A stretch of DNA of 64,000 nucleotides from Lachnospiraceae bacterium UBA3632 (GTDB lineage Bacteria; Bacillota; Clostridia; Lachnospirales; Lachnospiraceae). The position numbers were made by a program, and so were the translations under genes. This document shows positions 16,951 to 26,554 of the stretch, piece by piece. Each line of letters opens with the position of its first letter. The first letter of the stretch is position 1. The stretch is from positions 2,598 through 66,597 of the forward strand of contig DFKZ01000078.1 of the NCBI GenBank assembly GCA_002373975.1, read 5' to 3'. The notes under the pieces were generated by a model that saw only the letters and a program-made list of their open reading frames with translations, was not told where the DNA came from and ran no database searches.

Positions 16951-18903
16951 TCACATTATATGATCAGATTTATCTTCACCTTGATCTATCAGGTTATTCA
17001 GGAAACGGGAAGGTGAGCGCGGATGATCTTTAGTCCCTGTGATGCATGTGATCAGAAGCCTGTTTTTGGCTCTGGTCATTGCCACATAGAATATCCGCCT
17101 CTCCTCTTCCGTTTCTTTTATTCCGCTTAATCTGCTGTGTGGATATACTCCTTCATTTGCATCAGGTATTATTACAGTATCAAATTCAAGCCCCTTGGAT
17201 GCATGAACAGTCATAAGCTCCGGGATACAGCTTCTGATTATCTGCATTTTTCCAGCATTAACGGCAGTTTTTGTTTTACCCTTTGCAGTATCTTTTATAT
17301 CACCGCTGCCTTTAAAATCTTTCCTGTATTCTTCCTGAAAAAGGAGCCAATCCTCCAAATTACCGTATTCAGCCGCATCGTCGCTCATAAAATCAAGCAC
17401 TGCCTTATATTCTTCAAGCAGTTCCTTATTATTTTTGAAGTTCATCTCATAATACTTTTCCAGTCCTATCTTCTGCCTGATATATCTGACCTGCAGATAC
17501 GGCGTTCTTTCTTTGATAAAATCAAGGTCCTTCCTCAGAATTCTGAGGCTTTGAACTCTCTTATCCGCATTGTATTCATCATGATTCCTGATATAATACC
17601 CGATGGCATTTTCCAAAGGATCGGACTTTCCCCCAAGTGCCTCTCTGCTTATGTATCTCAGGGGCTTATTGATCACTCTGTAAAGCTTTTCCTCATCCTT
17701 TCCGTTATCGGCATATTCAAGATAAGACATAAGATCAATGCATGCGGGATGATCATATATACAAAGCTGCTTTTCCTTCATTTCAAAAGGAATATCATTT
17801 GATTTTAAAAATGCCGCAAATCTCTGCATCTGCAGATTAGTCCTGAATAATACTCCGAGGCTTTTGTTTTCGCATGATCCTGCTATCAGTTTTTTTATGA
17901 ATTCATATTCCGGCTTCTGCTCCTCAAATCTGATCAGACTAAAATGCTCTTTTGAAGAGGGATCATTCCTTGCCGACTTCTGGTTTTTGACGAATCTGTC
18001 CTTATTCTCTGTGATAACCTTTGTTGACACATCCACTATATCCGAATTACTCCTGAAATTGAGATCAAGATATATCTCCTCCGCATTGTAATCGTCCTTA
18101 AACCTGCGCAGGCATGCAGGCTCGGAGCCTCTGAAGCCGTATATCGACTGATCGTCATCACCCACTGCAAAAATCTCTGCCCTTTCACCGGCCAAAAGCT
18201 TTACGGTATCATACTGTACTTTGTTTATATCCTGATACTCATCTATCAGAATATGACTGAACCTTTCCTGCCATATTCCGGCTTCCTCCGGATTCATGAT
18301 AAAGAGATTTCTGAGATCATATACCATATCATCAAAATCAAGATAACCTTCTTTTTTTCTTACGGATTCATATGCTTTCAGCACATCCTCAAAATATGAA
18401 GACAACTCTTCTCTTATCAGGCTTTTGGATCTTTTCAAATCATCGGTATTTTTATAAACGGAGGCAGCACTAATAAACTCCGGTGCGATTTCGCCCGGAA
18501 TGAGCCTGTCTTTTTCTGATCTTTTCGTAGGGATTATGCTTGAAATAACCTTGGAAAAAATACGTTTCTTATATGAGTCGCTTAACAGCTTTTTTGGTGA
18601 ATGATCCCTGCCTGCGCGAAGGATCTGATAGAATACCGAGTGAAAGGTTCCGAACACTACCGGATAGATGCCTTCTTCACTCTCGTTAAAACGCCTCTGC
18701 ATGGATATTGCGGCGTCTTTTGTAAAGGTGATGACCAATATGTTTTCGGGAGGAACTCCCCTGTTATGGATAAGATATCTTATCCTGGCGGTTATGGTGT
18801 GGGTCTTACCCGACCCGGGACCTGCCAGTAAAAGACAGGCCCTGGATGTGGTGGTAACCGCTTTATACTGGGCCTCGCTAAGCCCATCTAAGATATCACT
18901 CAA
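16951..18903 (-). CDS. UvrD/PcrA-type superfamily 1 DNA helicase
   Basis: ATP-dependent 3'-5' helicase. The Walker A loop GPGSGKT is at residues 28-34. Motif Ia (ITFTKDAA), motif II (LIDEYQDIN), motif III ([14 protein letters not shown]), motif IV ([12 protein letters not shown]), motif V ([16 protein letters not shown]) and motif VI ([18 protein letters not shown]) follow in order. At 650 residues it lacks the long C-terminal tail of PcrA that contacts RNA polymerase, so it is a shorter relative rather than the main PcrA. Translation starts at TTG (18903), which overlaps the gltX stop by 4 bases, implying coupling. Role in repair or replication restart is inferred. Confidence 0.9.
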   Translation of the reverse strand: MSDILDGLSEAQYKAVTTTSRACLLLAGPGSGKTHTITARIRYLIHNRGVPPENILVITFTKDAAISMQRRFNESEEGIYPVVFGTFHSVFYQILRAGRDHSPKKLLSDSYKKRIFSKVISSIIPTKRSEKDRLIPGEIAPEFISAASVYKNTDDLKRSKSLIREELSSYFEDVLKAYESVRKKEGYLDFDDMVYDLRNLFIMNPEEAGIWQERFSHILIDEYQDINKVQYDTVKLLAGERAEIFAVGDDDQSIYGFRGSEPACLRRFKDDYNAEEIYLDLNFRSNSDIVDVSTKVITENKDRFVKNQKSARNDPSSKEHFSLIRFEEQKPEYEFIKKLIAGSCENKSLGVLFRTNLQMQRFAAFLKSNDIPFEMKEKQLCIYDHPACIDLMSYLEYADNGKDEEKLYRVINKPLRYISREALGGKSDPLENAIGYYIRNHDEYNADKRVQSLRILRKDLDFIKERTPYLQVRYIRQKIGLEKYYEMNFKNNKELLEEYKAVLDFMSDDAAEYGNLEDWLLFQEEYRKDFKGSGDIKDTAKGKTKTAVNAGKMQIIRSCIPELMTVHASKGLEFDTVIIPDANEGVYPHSRLSGIKETEEERRIFYVAMTRAKNRLLITCITGTKDHPRSPSRFLNNLIDQGEDKSDHIM

Positions 18904-20378
18904 ACGCTGAGCATCTCAATTCCCTTGCGGATACGCTTAAGGGATTCTTCCTTTCCGAGAAGCTCAAGGATCTCTGTTGCTCCGGCAGGGGTCATCTGCT
19001 TGCCTGAAAGAGCTGTCCTTATAGGCCACATAACAAATCCGTTCTTATAGCCCTTTTCCTCGATATATTTAAGAAGAGTCTGATAAAGAGCATCATTGGT
19101 GTAATCGGTTGCTTTCTCAAGAATGGGAAGTACATCCTGAAGCACCGAAAGTGAGCTGGCGGCATCAGTCTTCATCTTTTTGTGAGTGTACATCTCTATG
19201 TCGTAATCTGGAAGAGCACGCAGGAAGTCAACATGACCTTCGATATCAGGGAATACCTCGATCCTGGTCTTTACCATTCCTGCCACTTTACGTCTTTTGG
19301 CTTCGTCATAATCTGCGGGAAGAGACTTGTCAAGATAAGGCTTGGCCATCTCATAGAACTTGTCATCATCCATAGCCTTGATATATTCGCCGTTCATCCA
19401 GCGAAGCTTAACGATATCAAATACCGCAGGCGACTTATTGATCCTGTGATAATCAAACTTCTTAACAAGCTCATCAAGCGAGAATATCTCGTTATTATCC
19501 TCGGGAGACCATCCAAGAAGAGCAACATAATTGACGATAGCCTCTGTCACAAATCCTTGCTCTATCAGATCCTCAAAAGATGAGTGACCGCTTCTCTTGG
19601 AAAGCTTTTTATGATTCTCATCGGTAATGAGGGGAAGGTGAATATATACAGGAACCTTCCATCCGAAAGCATCATAGAGCCTGACATACTTGGGAGATGA
19701 TGAAAGATACTCATTTCCCCTGACAACATGTGTGATGTTCATCGTATGATCATCAACCACATTCGCAAAATTATAAGTGGGATATCCGTCCGACTTGATA
19801 AGGATCATATCATCAAGCTCGGAATTCTCCACAGTGATATCACCGTAAAGCTCATCATGGAATGTGGTGGTTCCCTCATTCGGAATATTCTGACGGATAA
19901 CAAAAGGCTTTCCTGCGGCAAGATTTGCCTCTACCTCTTCCTTCGAAAGACCAAGACAATGCTTGTCATAGATCGTGATCGTCTTTCCCTCGCCATCCTC
20001 ATCCTCAGTCACCTGAGTCTTAAGCGAAGCAAGCCTCTCCTTATCGCAAAAACAATAATATGCTTCGCCTTTTTCAATAAGTTCCTTGGCATACTTCATA
20101 TATATGCCCGTCTTCATTCTCTCACTCTGCACATAAGGCCCGTATCCCCCATCCTTATCCGGTCCCTCATCATGCTTTAATCCCGTAGCTTCAAGAGTCC
20201 TGTATATAATATCAGTGGCTCCCTCAACATACCTCTCCTGATCCGTATCCTCTATACGAAGCATAAACACACCACCCTCATGCTTCGCGACCAGATACTC
20301 ATAAAGAGCCGATCTTAAATTTCCCACATGCATCTTCCCTGTCGGGCTCGGTGCATACCTTGTACGAATTTTCTCCAT
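18900..20378 (-). CDS. gltX: Glutamyl-tRNA synthetase
   Basis: Class I aminoacyl-tRNA synthetase that charges tRNA-Glu (and possibly tRNA-Gln, to be amidated). The 492 residues have the expected length. The HIGH motif appears as MHVGN within [19 protein letters not shown], and the KMSKS motif as [18 protein letters not shown] and the C-terminal helical anticodon-binding domain are present. AGGAGATG lies upstream of the ATG. The downstream helicase gene overlaps it. The 406-base region upstream contains element C and a run of short direct repeats. Confidence 0.96.
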   Translation of the reverse strand: MEKIRTRYAPSPTGKMHVGNLRSALYEYLVAKHEGGVFMLRIEDTDQERYVEGATDIIYRTLEATGLKHDEGPDKDGGYGPYVQSERMKTGIYMKYAKELIEKGEAYYCFCDKERLASLKTQVTEDEDGEGKTITIYDKHCLGLSKEEVEANLAAGKPFVIRQNIPNEGTTTFHDELYGDITVENSELDDMILIKSDGYPTYNFANVVDDHTMNITHVVRGNEYLSSSPKYVRLYDAFGWKVPVYIHLPLITDENHKKLSKRSGHSSFEDLIEQGFVTEAIVNYVALLGWSPEDNNEIFSLDELVKKFDYHRINKSPAVFDIVKLRWMNGEYIKAMDDDKFYEMAKPYLDKSLPADYDEAKRRKVAGMVKTRIEVFPDIEGHVDFLRALPDYDIEMYTHKKMKTDAASSLSVLQDVLPILEKATDYTNDALYQTLLKYIEEKGYKNGFVMWPIRTALSGKQMTPAGATEILELLGKEESLKRIRKGIEMLSV

Positions 20379-20432
20379 GACTAATTCATCTCCTGTTACA
20401 ATATATTAACATCTTATTATTTAGGCTGGTTT

Positions 20433-20498
20433 TAGTTCTTAGTTCTTGATCTTAATTCTTGGTTTTAATACATGCTTTTAATTCTTGCTTTAGTTCTT
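20433..20498 (-). repeat. Five short direct repeats TA(G/A)TTCTT upstream of gltX
   Basis: TARTTCTT occurs at 20433-20440, 20440-20447, 20453-20460, 20479-20486 and 20491-20498, giving AAGAAYTA on the gltX strand. Spacing is irregular (7 to 26 bases). It sits between element C and the gltX start. It may be simple-sequence drift or a protein/RNA-binding array in the leader. Confidence 0.45.
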
Positions 20499-20515
20499 AC
20501 TATTATTTCCAATCA

Positions 20516-20737
20516 GGTTTCTTGACGCATATGTATGTAATTCAGCAATGTGTCCGAGGCCGGAGCGGACGTTTCAAAAGACGAAACGTCCTACGCAGAT
20601 ACTTCGTATGAAATTCCGTTTTGGTTCATAACGGAATTTCATGCCGCTGCAAAGTACGCAGCCGGCATCTGCTATCGCTGCTCGAGGACCCATAGCTGCG
20701 AAGCGGTGCTGAATACATACATATGTGGCAAGAAGCC
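20516..20737 (-). ncRNA. Structured palindromic element, copy C (proA-gltX gap)
   Basis: The largest copy and the main content of the 20379-20784 gap. Outer arms 20516-20546 and 20708-20737 pair almost throughout. Box 1, CAATGTGTCCGAGGCCGG, is at 20546-20563 and is identical to copy A. Box 2, GCTGCTCGAGGACCCATAG, is at 20677-20695, one base shorter than in A and B. The interior is expanded to about 110 bases holding several perfect hairpins: GGACGTTTC/GAAACGTCC, GAAATTCCGTT/AACGGAATTTC and a GCAGAT/ATCTGC closing stem. It lies 137 bases upstream of the gltX start and just downstream of proA. Strand is given as that of gltX. Confidence 0.6.
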
Positions 20738-20784
20738 GTCAATATGTTGATACTCAAAAAATCATTAATCCGTCACTTATTTGT

Positions 20785-22035
20785 TTACTGTCTAACCTGT
20801 CCGTTACCATAAATCTTGTACTTGTATGAAGTGAGCTCCTTCAACCCCATCGGTCCCCTCGCATGCAACTTCTGGGTACTTATCCCTATCTCCGCCCCAA
20901 ATCCGAATTCAAATCCATCCGTAAATCTTGTCGATGCATTCACATATACACAAGCCGCATCCACTCCGTCAAGAAACTTCTCAGCCGTCTCTTCATTCTC
21001 GGTAACAATACATTCCGAATGATGAGTATTATATTTATTGATATGCTCTATAGCCTCATCAACACCCGAAACAACCTTTACCGAAAGGATATAATCCAGA
21101 AATTCCTTTCCGTAATCCTCCTCTGTGGCAGGAACAACACAGTCTCCCAGGATCTTCATGGTCTCTGCATCACCCCTTAGCTCCACATGCTTTTCATCCA
21201 GTGCCTTCTTCATCTCGGGCAGAAACTTTTTAGCCACATCCCTGTGTATAAGCAGAGATTCCGCCGCATTGCACACACTGATCCTCTGGGTCTTGGCATT
21301 AAACATGATCTTTACCGACATATCAAGGTCTGCATCCTTGTCGATATAAACATGGCAATTACCTGTGCCCGTCTCGATCACAGGGATCGTTGAATTCTCA
21401 ACAACCGCACGGATAAGGCCTGCACCTCCCCTGGGGATGAGCACATCCACATATTCCTTCATCTTCATGAAACGTGTGGTGGTCTCCCTTTCTGTATCTT
21501 CTATAAGCTGAAGCACATCGGGATCGATCCCGCAGGATTCAAGCGCTTCACGGATGATCTTAACAATAGCCTTATTGGAATTAATGGCCTCTTTTCCGCC
21601 TTTTAGAATAACCGCATTACCGGTTTTAAATGTAAGGCCGAAAGCATCCGCGGTAACATTCGGTCTTGATTCAAATATGATACCGATAACACCGAGAGGA
21701 ACTCTCACCTTTTTCAGATGAAGCCCGTTGGGTCTGTCAAACTCCTCCATTACTTCTCCGATGGGATCGGGCAGGTCTATTATCTGTAGAAGCCCTTCCG
21801 CCATTGCATCTATGCGGCTCTGTGTGAGCCTCAGGCGGTCCACCATACCTTCGGATATCCCATTTTCCTTTGCTTTTGAAGTATCCTTATTGTTCTCCTC
21901 TATAAGAAATTCATATGAACTCTTAAGCGCATTAGCGCATTTTTTCAGCGCCTTATTCTTTTCTTCCGTAGTAAGCTTTGCAGCCTTATACTTTGCTTTT
22001 ACGGCGTTTTTTCCAAGTTTTTCAAGATCATACAT
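20785..22035 (-). CDS. proA: Gamma-glutamyl phosphate reductase
   Basis: NADPH-dependent second step of proline synthesis, giving glutamate-5-semialdehyde. The 416 residues carry the aldehyde-dehydrogenase-like fold: VPLGVIGIIFESRPNVTADA, KGGKEAINSNKAIV, LIPRGGAGLIRAVVENSTIPVIETGTGNC, and the family signature with the catalytic Cys in NAKTQRISVCNAAESLL. AGTGAGGATA precedes the ATG. It is the last gene of a proB-5FCL-proA set, all on the same strand, so its substrate is supplied by ProB encoded 0.6 kb upstream. Element C follows its stop. Confidence 0.96.
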   Translation of the reverse strand: MYDLEKLGKNAVKAKYKAAKLTTEEKNKALKKCANALKSSYEFLIEENNKDTSKAKENGISEGMVDRLRLTQSRIDAMAEGLLQIIDLPDPIGEVMEEFDRPNGLHLKKVRVPLGVIGIIFESRPNVTADAFGLTFKTGNAVILKGGKEAINSNKAIVKIIREALESCGIDPDVLQLIEDTERETTTRFMKMKEYVDVLIPRGGAGLIRAVVENSTIPVIETGTGNCHVYIDKDADLDMSVKIMFNAKTQRISVCNAAESLLIHRDVAKKFLPEMKKALDEKHVELRGDAETMKILGDCVVPATEEDYGKEFLDYILSVKVVSGVDEAIEHINKYNTHHSECIVTENEETAEKFLDGVDAACVYVNASTRFTDGFEFGFGAEIGISTQKLHARGPMGLKELTSYKYKIYGNGQVRQ

Positions 22036-22056
22036 AATAGTATCCTCACTTTATGT

Positions 22057-22620
22057 TCAAACAAGAAGTATCATTCCGGGCTTTATATCGTTAATTTCAG
22101 TTGGAATATGCACTGTCTCCTGCATTTTATAGCCTATTGCAACGCTTTTTTTTGCCAGATCCGGCCATTTTGCAAGGAATCTGTCATAATATCCCCCACC
22201 ATAGCCCAGCCTATTGCCGGTTTTGTCAAATGCCACCCCCGGCATTATCATCAGATCATTTTCGCCATTATCATATGTATACTCTTCCGAATCTCCAATA
22301 GGTTCTCTTATTCCGTGGAAACCCTCTTTAAGTTCCGAAAGAGAATCAATCCTGTAAAACTGCATTTCCTTCCCGCGTACTTTGGGATAATACACTCTTT
22401 TACCCAGCCCCGCGCACAGATCAAATATACCGTCTGTCAAAAGCTCCGATCCGTATGATGCATATAACAGAACACGGGAAGAATTGGTAAAAGCATCAAG
22501 ACCGTTTAGCGCCCTTTCGATGTTCTTTGCCGCCCCTGCCCTCTCATCATCCGAAAGCAGGTCTCTTTTTCCCATAAACTCTCTTCTAAGCGTTTTCTTT
22601 TCAGGTAAAAGGCAGGCCAT
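22057..22620 (-). CDS. 5-formyltetrahydrofolate cyclo-ligase
   Basis: ATP-dependent enzyme that converts 5-formyl-THF to 5,10-methenyl-THF, returning a storage folate to the one-carbon pool. The 187 residues show the family marks: an N-terminal KKTLRREFMGKRDLLS helix with Lys/Arg for ATP binding, YASYGSELLTD, the MIMPGVAFDKTGNRLGYGGGYYDRFL signature split over the central sheet, and C-terminal VAIGYKMQ. AGAGGTG precedes the ATG. It is inserted between proB and proA, an unusual but plausible operon neighbour. It links to fhs and folD elsewhere in the window. Confidence 0.93.
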   Translation of the reverse strand: MACLLPEKKTLRREFMGKRDLLSDDERAGAAKNIERALNGLDAFTNSSRVLLYASYGSELLTDGIFDLCAGLGKRVYYPKVRGKEMQFYRIDSLSELKEGFHGIREPIGDSEEYTYDNGENDLMIMPGVAFDKTGNRLGYGGGYYDRFLAKWPDLAKKSVAIGYKMQETVHIPTEINDIKPGMILLV

Positions 22621-22684
22621 GTATCACCTCTTCATAACCTTTATCCTACAAACATTCGCATTTTTAAGCTATTGTCACGTATTA

Positions 22685-23554
22685 TCAGTTGTGCAGCTTA
22701 TCTACATAGTCGGGAAGGTCAAAGTTATCGTCCTTATGGGAAACAAAAAGCGTACCTTCATTTCTGCCTTCCATTATCTTGTGAAGAATACCTATATCCT
22801 TGCTGTTACAGATGATCATATCACAGCCGGAGCTGGTGGCGATCTTCGCAGCCACCATTTTAGTGTTCATTCCGCCGGTTCCCACCTTGCTTCCGGTGGT
22901 TCCCTTTGCCATGTTAAGATACTTTTCATTAAGATCGGATACTACTTCAATAAACTTTGCATCCGGATTATTGTGCGGATCATCTGTATATAGCCCGTCT
23001 ATATCCGATAAAAGGATTAGAAGATCCGCGCCCGTAAGAGCAGCGACCACTGCAGAAAGCGTATCATTATCACCTATCTCCATCATAACCTCAAATGTAG
23101 AGATCGTATCATTTTCGTTTACGATAGGGATAACACCCAGCTTAAGAAGCTCTGCAAATGTGTTGGTCGCATTGTATCTGTTCAGATTGTCTACTATCGT
23201 ATTCTTGGTCATAAGGACCTGCGCAGCCACCTGATTGTATTCCGCAAAAAGCTTCTGATATGTCATCATCAGCCTTGCCTGACCGATCGCAGAGCATGCC
23301 TGCTTTTCGGCTGTTGTAAGCTTTCCCTTTGACTCTCTGGTCATTCCCACAGCCTTCATTCCGGCAGATATCGCACCGCTGGTCACTAGGATAACATCCT
23401 TTCCCTGATTGCGTATATTGCTAAGCTCCCTCACAAGCCTTTCTATACGTATATAATCCATATCCCCTGTCTCGGCATGCTGCAGGGAAGATGAGCCGAT
23501 CTTTACAACGATCCTCTTTTTATCCTTGATGGCTTCTCTTATATTCTCATTCAT
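22685..23554 (-). CDS. proB: Glutamate 5-kinase, short form without PUA domain
   Basis: Phosphorylates glutamate to gamma-glutamyl phosphate, the first and usually proline-inhibited step of proline synthesis. The 289 residues hold a complete amino-acid-kinase domain: RIVVKIGSSSL at the start, VTSGAISAGM, IPIVNENDTIS, and LLSDIDGLYT..P near the nucleotide site, with GTGGMNTKMVAAKIA. The C-terminal PUA domain of the 367-residue E. coli enzyme is absent, as in several Firmicutes. A TATAAT at 23574-23579 (minus strand) lies about 20 bases upstream of the start, probably the -10 of an operon promoter. The following genes are 5-FCL and proA. Confidence 0.95.
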   Translation of the reverse strand: MNENIREAIKDKKRIVVKIGSSSLQHAETGDMDYIRIERLVRELSNIRNQGKDVILVTSGAISAGMKAVGMTRESKGKLTTAEKQACSAIGQARLMMTYQKLFAEYNQVAAQVLMTKNTIVDNLNRYNATNTFAELLKLGVIPIVNENDTISTFEVMMEIGDNDTLSAVVAALTGADLLILLSDIDGLYTDDPHNNPDAKFIEVVSDLNEKYLNMAKGTTGSKVGTGGMNTKMVAAKIATSSGCDMIICNSKDIGILHKIMEGRNEGTLFVSHKDDNFDLPDYVDKLHN

Positions 23555-23668
23555 TTTAATAAACCTGCCTGATATTATACCTTGATATCATGGATTGCTT
23601 CGCAATCCAACAACCATTCGCATTTTGACTTTTGACCCTGATATCATCATATTTTAGCAAAACAGAGA

Positions 23669-25315
23669 TTAATTGTACAGCGTTTCCATCACCTTCCGGG
23701 CTGTTTTGATCCCGTCGGCAGAGGCGGAAGTTATTCCGCCGGCATATCCCGCCCCTTCTCCGCAGGGGAAGATACCGCCTATATTGCTTTGGTAAGCCTC
23801 ATCTCTGACTATTCTTACGGGGGAAGATGTCCTGCTTTCAACTCCCGCAAGTATCACATCCCGGGAGTCAAAGCCCGCTATCTTTTTTCCGAAGCTGCTC
23901 ATCCCCTTAATAAAGCATTTATTTATTTCTTTTGTAAAAATTCCCGAAAGATCCGCTTCTTTATAAAGTCCTTTTATCTCGGGATGGATTTCCGCATTAA
24001 AGCTTTCTGAAGGTGTTGCAATGGATCCATCACCTGATCCGCAGCACAGGGCAAAGTCGCCGTATCTCTGAACCGGGACAGATCCCTTCCCTGCGGCAAA
24101 TGCCTTTCTTTCAAGATCCCGCTGAAACTCCACTCCCGCAAGAGGATGATCGGATGGAAAGTCAGAAGGATCAACAGTTACGATTATTGCACTGTTTGCG
24201 TTATTACCGCTCCTTCCGCTGTAACTCATACCGTTTACGGCGATCATACCTTCCTCGGAAGATGCGTTTACCACATAGCCTCCGGGACACATACAGAAAG
24301 AAAAAACTCCCCTTCCTTCCTCGGTCTGAGCCGTAAGCTTATAGTCCGCAGCGCCAAGTTCCCCTGCATCTTCCCTGCCGTACTGTGATAGATTTATCAT
24401 CGCCTGAGGGTGCTGAACTCTGAATCCGCATGCAAAGGGTTTTCCTGTCATAAACAGACCGCGTTTATATAAAAGATCGAATGTATCGCGTGCGGAATGT
24501 CCTATGGCGAGCACCAGAGCCCTGCATTCTTTCTCTTCCCGGTCATTTACAATAACGCTTTTAAGCTTTCCGTCCGATATCTTTATATCTGTCAGCTTAC
24601 TGTCAAATCTTACCTCTCCCCCGAGGCTGCGTATCTCTTCACGGATGTTTTTTACAACATTTTTAAGTATATCAGTGCCTATATGCGGTTTTGCATCATA
24701 CAGAATGTTACCCGGTGCTCCCGCTTTAACAAATTCCCTGAGCACGGCCCTGTTTATTCCGTCAGGATCTTTGATAAGAGTGTTAAGCTTTCCGTCCGAA
24801 AAGGTTCCGGCGCCGCCTTCGCCGAACTGCACATTGCATTCGGCATCCAGCTTTCCGCCGCTCCAGTAGCTTTCAACTATCCTGCTTCTTTCTTCAACGC
24901 TTTTTCCCCTCTCGAGGATCACGGGACAAAGTCCGGCTCTGGCAAGATAAAGACCGCAAAAAAGTCCCGCCGGTCCGCTTCCCGCTATAACCGGGCGCCC
25001 ATTTACGCTTCCGTCAGCTCTGTCCGGATTCATTGAAAAAATAATGGGATCATACTTTGAGATATTATCCGAAATATTTTTCTTTTTTGAAGCTCTCTTC
25101 AGGATACTTTCTTCATCTTTTGCCGAAAAAGAGATGCTGTAGCTGTAACAGAGCTTCGGCTTTTTCCTGGCATCAAGGCTTCTTTTCAGAATCCGGATAT
25201 TTGTAATATCCTTTGCGGATACTCCCAGTAAAGATGCGATCTCTTTTTTTATAAGTGCTTCCTGATCCTTAAGCGGCAAAGTAGCATCTGTTTTGATCTG
25301 ATTTATCTTCAGCAT
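23669..25315 (-). CDS. FAD-dependent dehydrogenase of the COG2509 type
   Basis: Uncharacterised flavoprotein. An N-terminal domain of about 90 residues (INQIKTDATLPL...NIRILKRSLDARKKPKLCYSY) precedes an FAD/NAD-binding fold. That fold has the dinucleotide loop GSGPAGLFCGLYLARAG, the EERSRIVESYW and CNVQFGEGGAGTFSDGKL family blocks, and a C-terminal GEGAGYAGGITSASADGIK motif that closes the FAD site. The ATG at 25315 (MLKINQIKTD), preceded by GGGAGG, is preferred over an upstream start at 25360 inside the neighbouring gene. It overlaps the BaiN-like gene by 7 bases, so the two flavoproteins are translationally coupled. Substrate unknown. Confidence 0.87.
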   Translation of the reverse strand: MLKINQIKTDATLPLKDQEALIKKEIASLLGVSAKDITNIRILKRSLDARKKPKLCYSYSISFSAKDEESILKRASKKKNISDNISKYDPIIFSMNPDRADGSVNGRPVIAGSGPAGLFCGLYLARAGLCPVILERGKSVEERSRIVESYWSGGKLDAECNVQFGEGGAGTFSDGKLNTLIKDPDGINRAVLREFVKAGAPGNILYDAKPHIGTDILKNVVKNIREEIRSLGGEVRFDSKLTDIKISDGKLKSVIVNDREEKECRALVLAIGHSARDTFDLLYKRGLFMTGKPFACGFRVQHPQAMINLSQYGREDAGELGAADYKLTAQTEEGRGVFSFCMCPGGYVVNASSEEGMIAVNGMSYSGRSGNNANSAIIVTVDPSDFPSDHPLAGVEFQRDLERKAFAAGKGSVPVQRYGDFALCCGSGDGSIATPSESFNAEIHPEIKGLYKEADLSGIFTKEINKCFIKGMSSFGKKIAGFDSRDVILAGVESRTSSPVRIVRDEAYQSNIGGIFPCGEGAGYAGGITSASADGIKTARKVMETLYN

Positions 25316-26520
25316 CCCGAAGCAGCCTCCCCCGCTATATGTCCGCTGGTCCAGGCCCACTGAAGGTTATACCCTCCGCACAGACCGTCTGCATCGAGTA
25401 TCTCTCCGCACAGATACAGACCTTTGCATATCCTTGATTCAAAGAAGCCATTGATCTCGGATAAAGGTATTCCGCCCGCGGTACACTGTGCCTGTTCATA
25501 GGAATTAACTCCCTTTGCATGCACTCTGAAATGCTTGATCACGGATATTAACCGGCTAAGTTCCTTGCAGTTCTCTGAAAAGAATGCATCCTGTGAAATA
25601 TTTGAAAGCTTGCAGATAAGTGTCGCCAGCTTTTTATTCATCACACCCGACAGTATCTGATGAACGCTTCTGTCCTGAAGCAGAACAATCCTGGCGGAGA
25701 GTTCGTTAAACAGAGTCATTTCGTCTACTTCCGGGAAAAGATCTATATCTATTGACACAGTTTTCTTTTCATCTAAAAGCTCCGCTACCATCCTGCTTAT
25801 CTGGAATGCGGGTATACCCGATATTCCGTAATCGGTGAACTGAAGCTCCCCGTATGAAGCTCCGTATCCGCTCTCATCATTTTCGATAAGAAGCGCCGCA
25901 GCGCATCTTACTCCGCTTGTGATCTTCCAGAAATCGCCTTCACATCTGATACCGGAAAGTGCGGGATAAGTGGGTAAAATGCTGTGTCCCAGTGCTTTTG
26001 CAAGCTTATATCCCGATCCGTCGGAACCTGTTGCAGGCGCAGCTTTTCCGCCGCATGCTATTATCACACGGTCAAAAGCTTCTTTATAATCTCCGCTTTT
26101 TAAGGTAAATCCGTTGCCGGATCTGACAATTTCATCAACCGGCTTATCACATAAAAGGTTTATCCCAAGGGATGAAACCTCAAACCTTAAAGCATCAAGC
26201 ACCGAAGATGCCTGCTCACTGTGAGGATATATACCGCCGTTTTTTTCGGTGAGCAAAAGCCCCAGTCCGTTAAAAAACATCACGGTATCCATAAACCCAA
26301 ACTTCTCAAAGGCAGATGAAATAAAAGCCCTGTCACCGGAATAATAGTATTCTTCCGAAAGGCTTTTATTGGAAAGGTTACATTTACCGTTCCCGGTCAT
26401 AAGGATTTTCTTACCGGCGCGGCTGTTTTTTTCAAAAACAGTTACCTGCGCGCCCTGTTTTGCTGCGGATATCGCGGCCGTAAGGCCCGATGCTCCTCCG
26501 CCTATAACTGCAACTTTCAC
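25309..26520 (-). CDS. Flavoprotein of the BaiN/RdsA (HI0933, YhiN) family
   Basis: NAD(P)/FAD-dependent oxidoreductase of 403 residues. The N-terminal FAD loop VIGGGASGLTAAISAAKQGA is followed by the family hallmark FEKNSRAGKKILMTGNGKCN. Central segments include IACGGKAAPATGSDGSGYKLA, and the C-terminus has LYLCGEILDADGLCGGYNLQWAWTSG. One characterised gut homologue (BaiN) acts in bile-acid 7-dehydroxylation, but most family members have no known substrate, so the name should not be read as that activity. It overlaps the COG2509 flavoprotein gene and follows the large membrane protein gene by 34 bases. Confidence 0.88.
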   Translation of the reverse strand: MKVAVIGGGASGLTAAISAAKQGAQVTVFEKNSRAGKKILMTGNGKCNLSNKSLSEEYYYSGDRAFISSAFEKFGFMDTVMFFNGLGLLLTEKNGGIYPHSEQASSVLDALRFEVSSLGINLLCDKPVDEIVRSGNGFTLKSGDYKEAFDRVIIACGGKAAPATGSDGSGYKLAKALGHSILPTYPALSGIRCEGDFWKITSGVRCAAALLIENDESGYGASYGELQFTDYGISGIPAFQISRMVAELLDEKKTVSIDIDLFPEVDEMTLFNELSARIVLLQDRSVHQILSGVMNKKLATLICKLSNISQDAFFSENCKELSRLISVIKHFRVHAKGVNSYEQAQCTAGGIPLSEINGFFESRICKGLYLCGEILDADGLCGGYNLQWAWTSGHIAGEAASGC

Positions 26521-26554
26521 TTTATACCTCTCCTGATGGGTAAATATGTTTCAT

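Noticed and set aside
20379..20784. T-box leader upstream of gltX (and by analogy in elements A and B)
   Set aside because: ACCGC occurs in each element on the gene strand, but the GGGTGGNACCGCG T-box core, a specifier stem I and a following terminator are absent. A search with the Rfam T-box model would settle it.
23580..23630. GGATTGC/GCAATCC hairpin flanked by TGATATCA repeats upstream of proB as a terminator
   Set aside because: No T-run follows on either strand. It may be a small operator or chance, and support is too weak to annotate.
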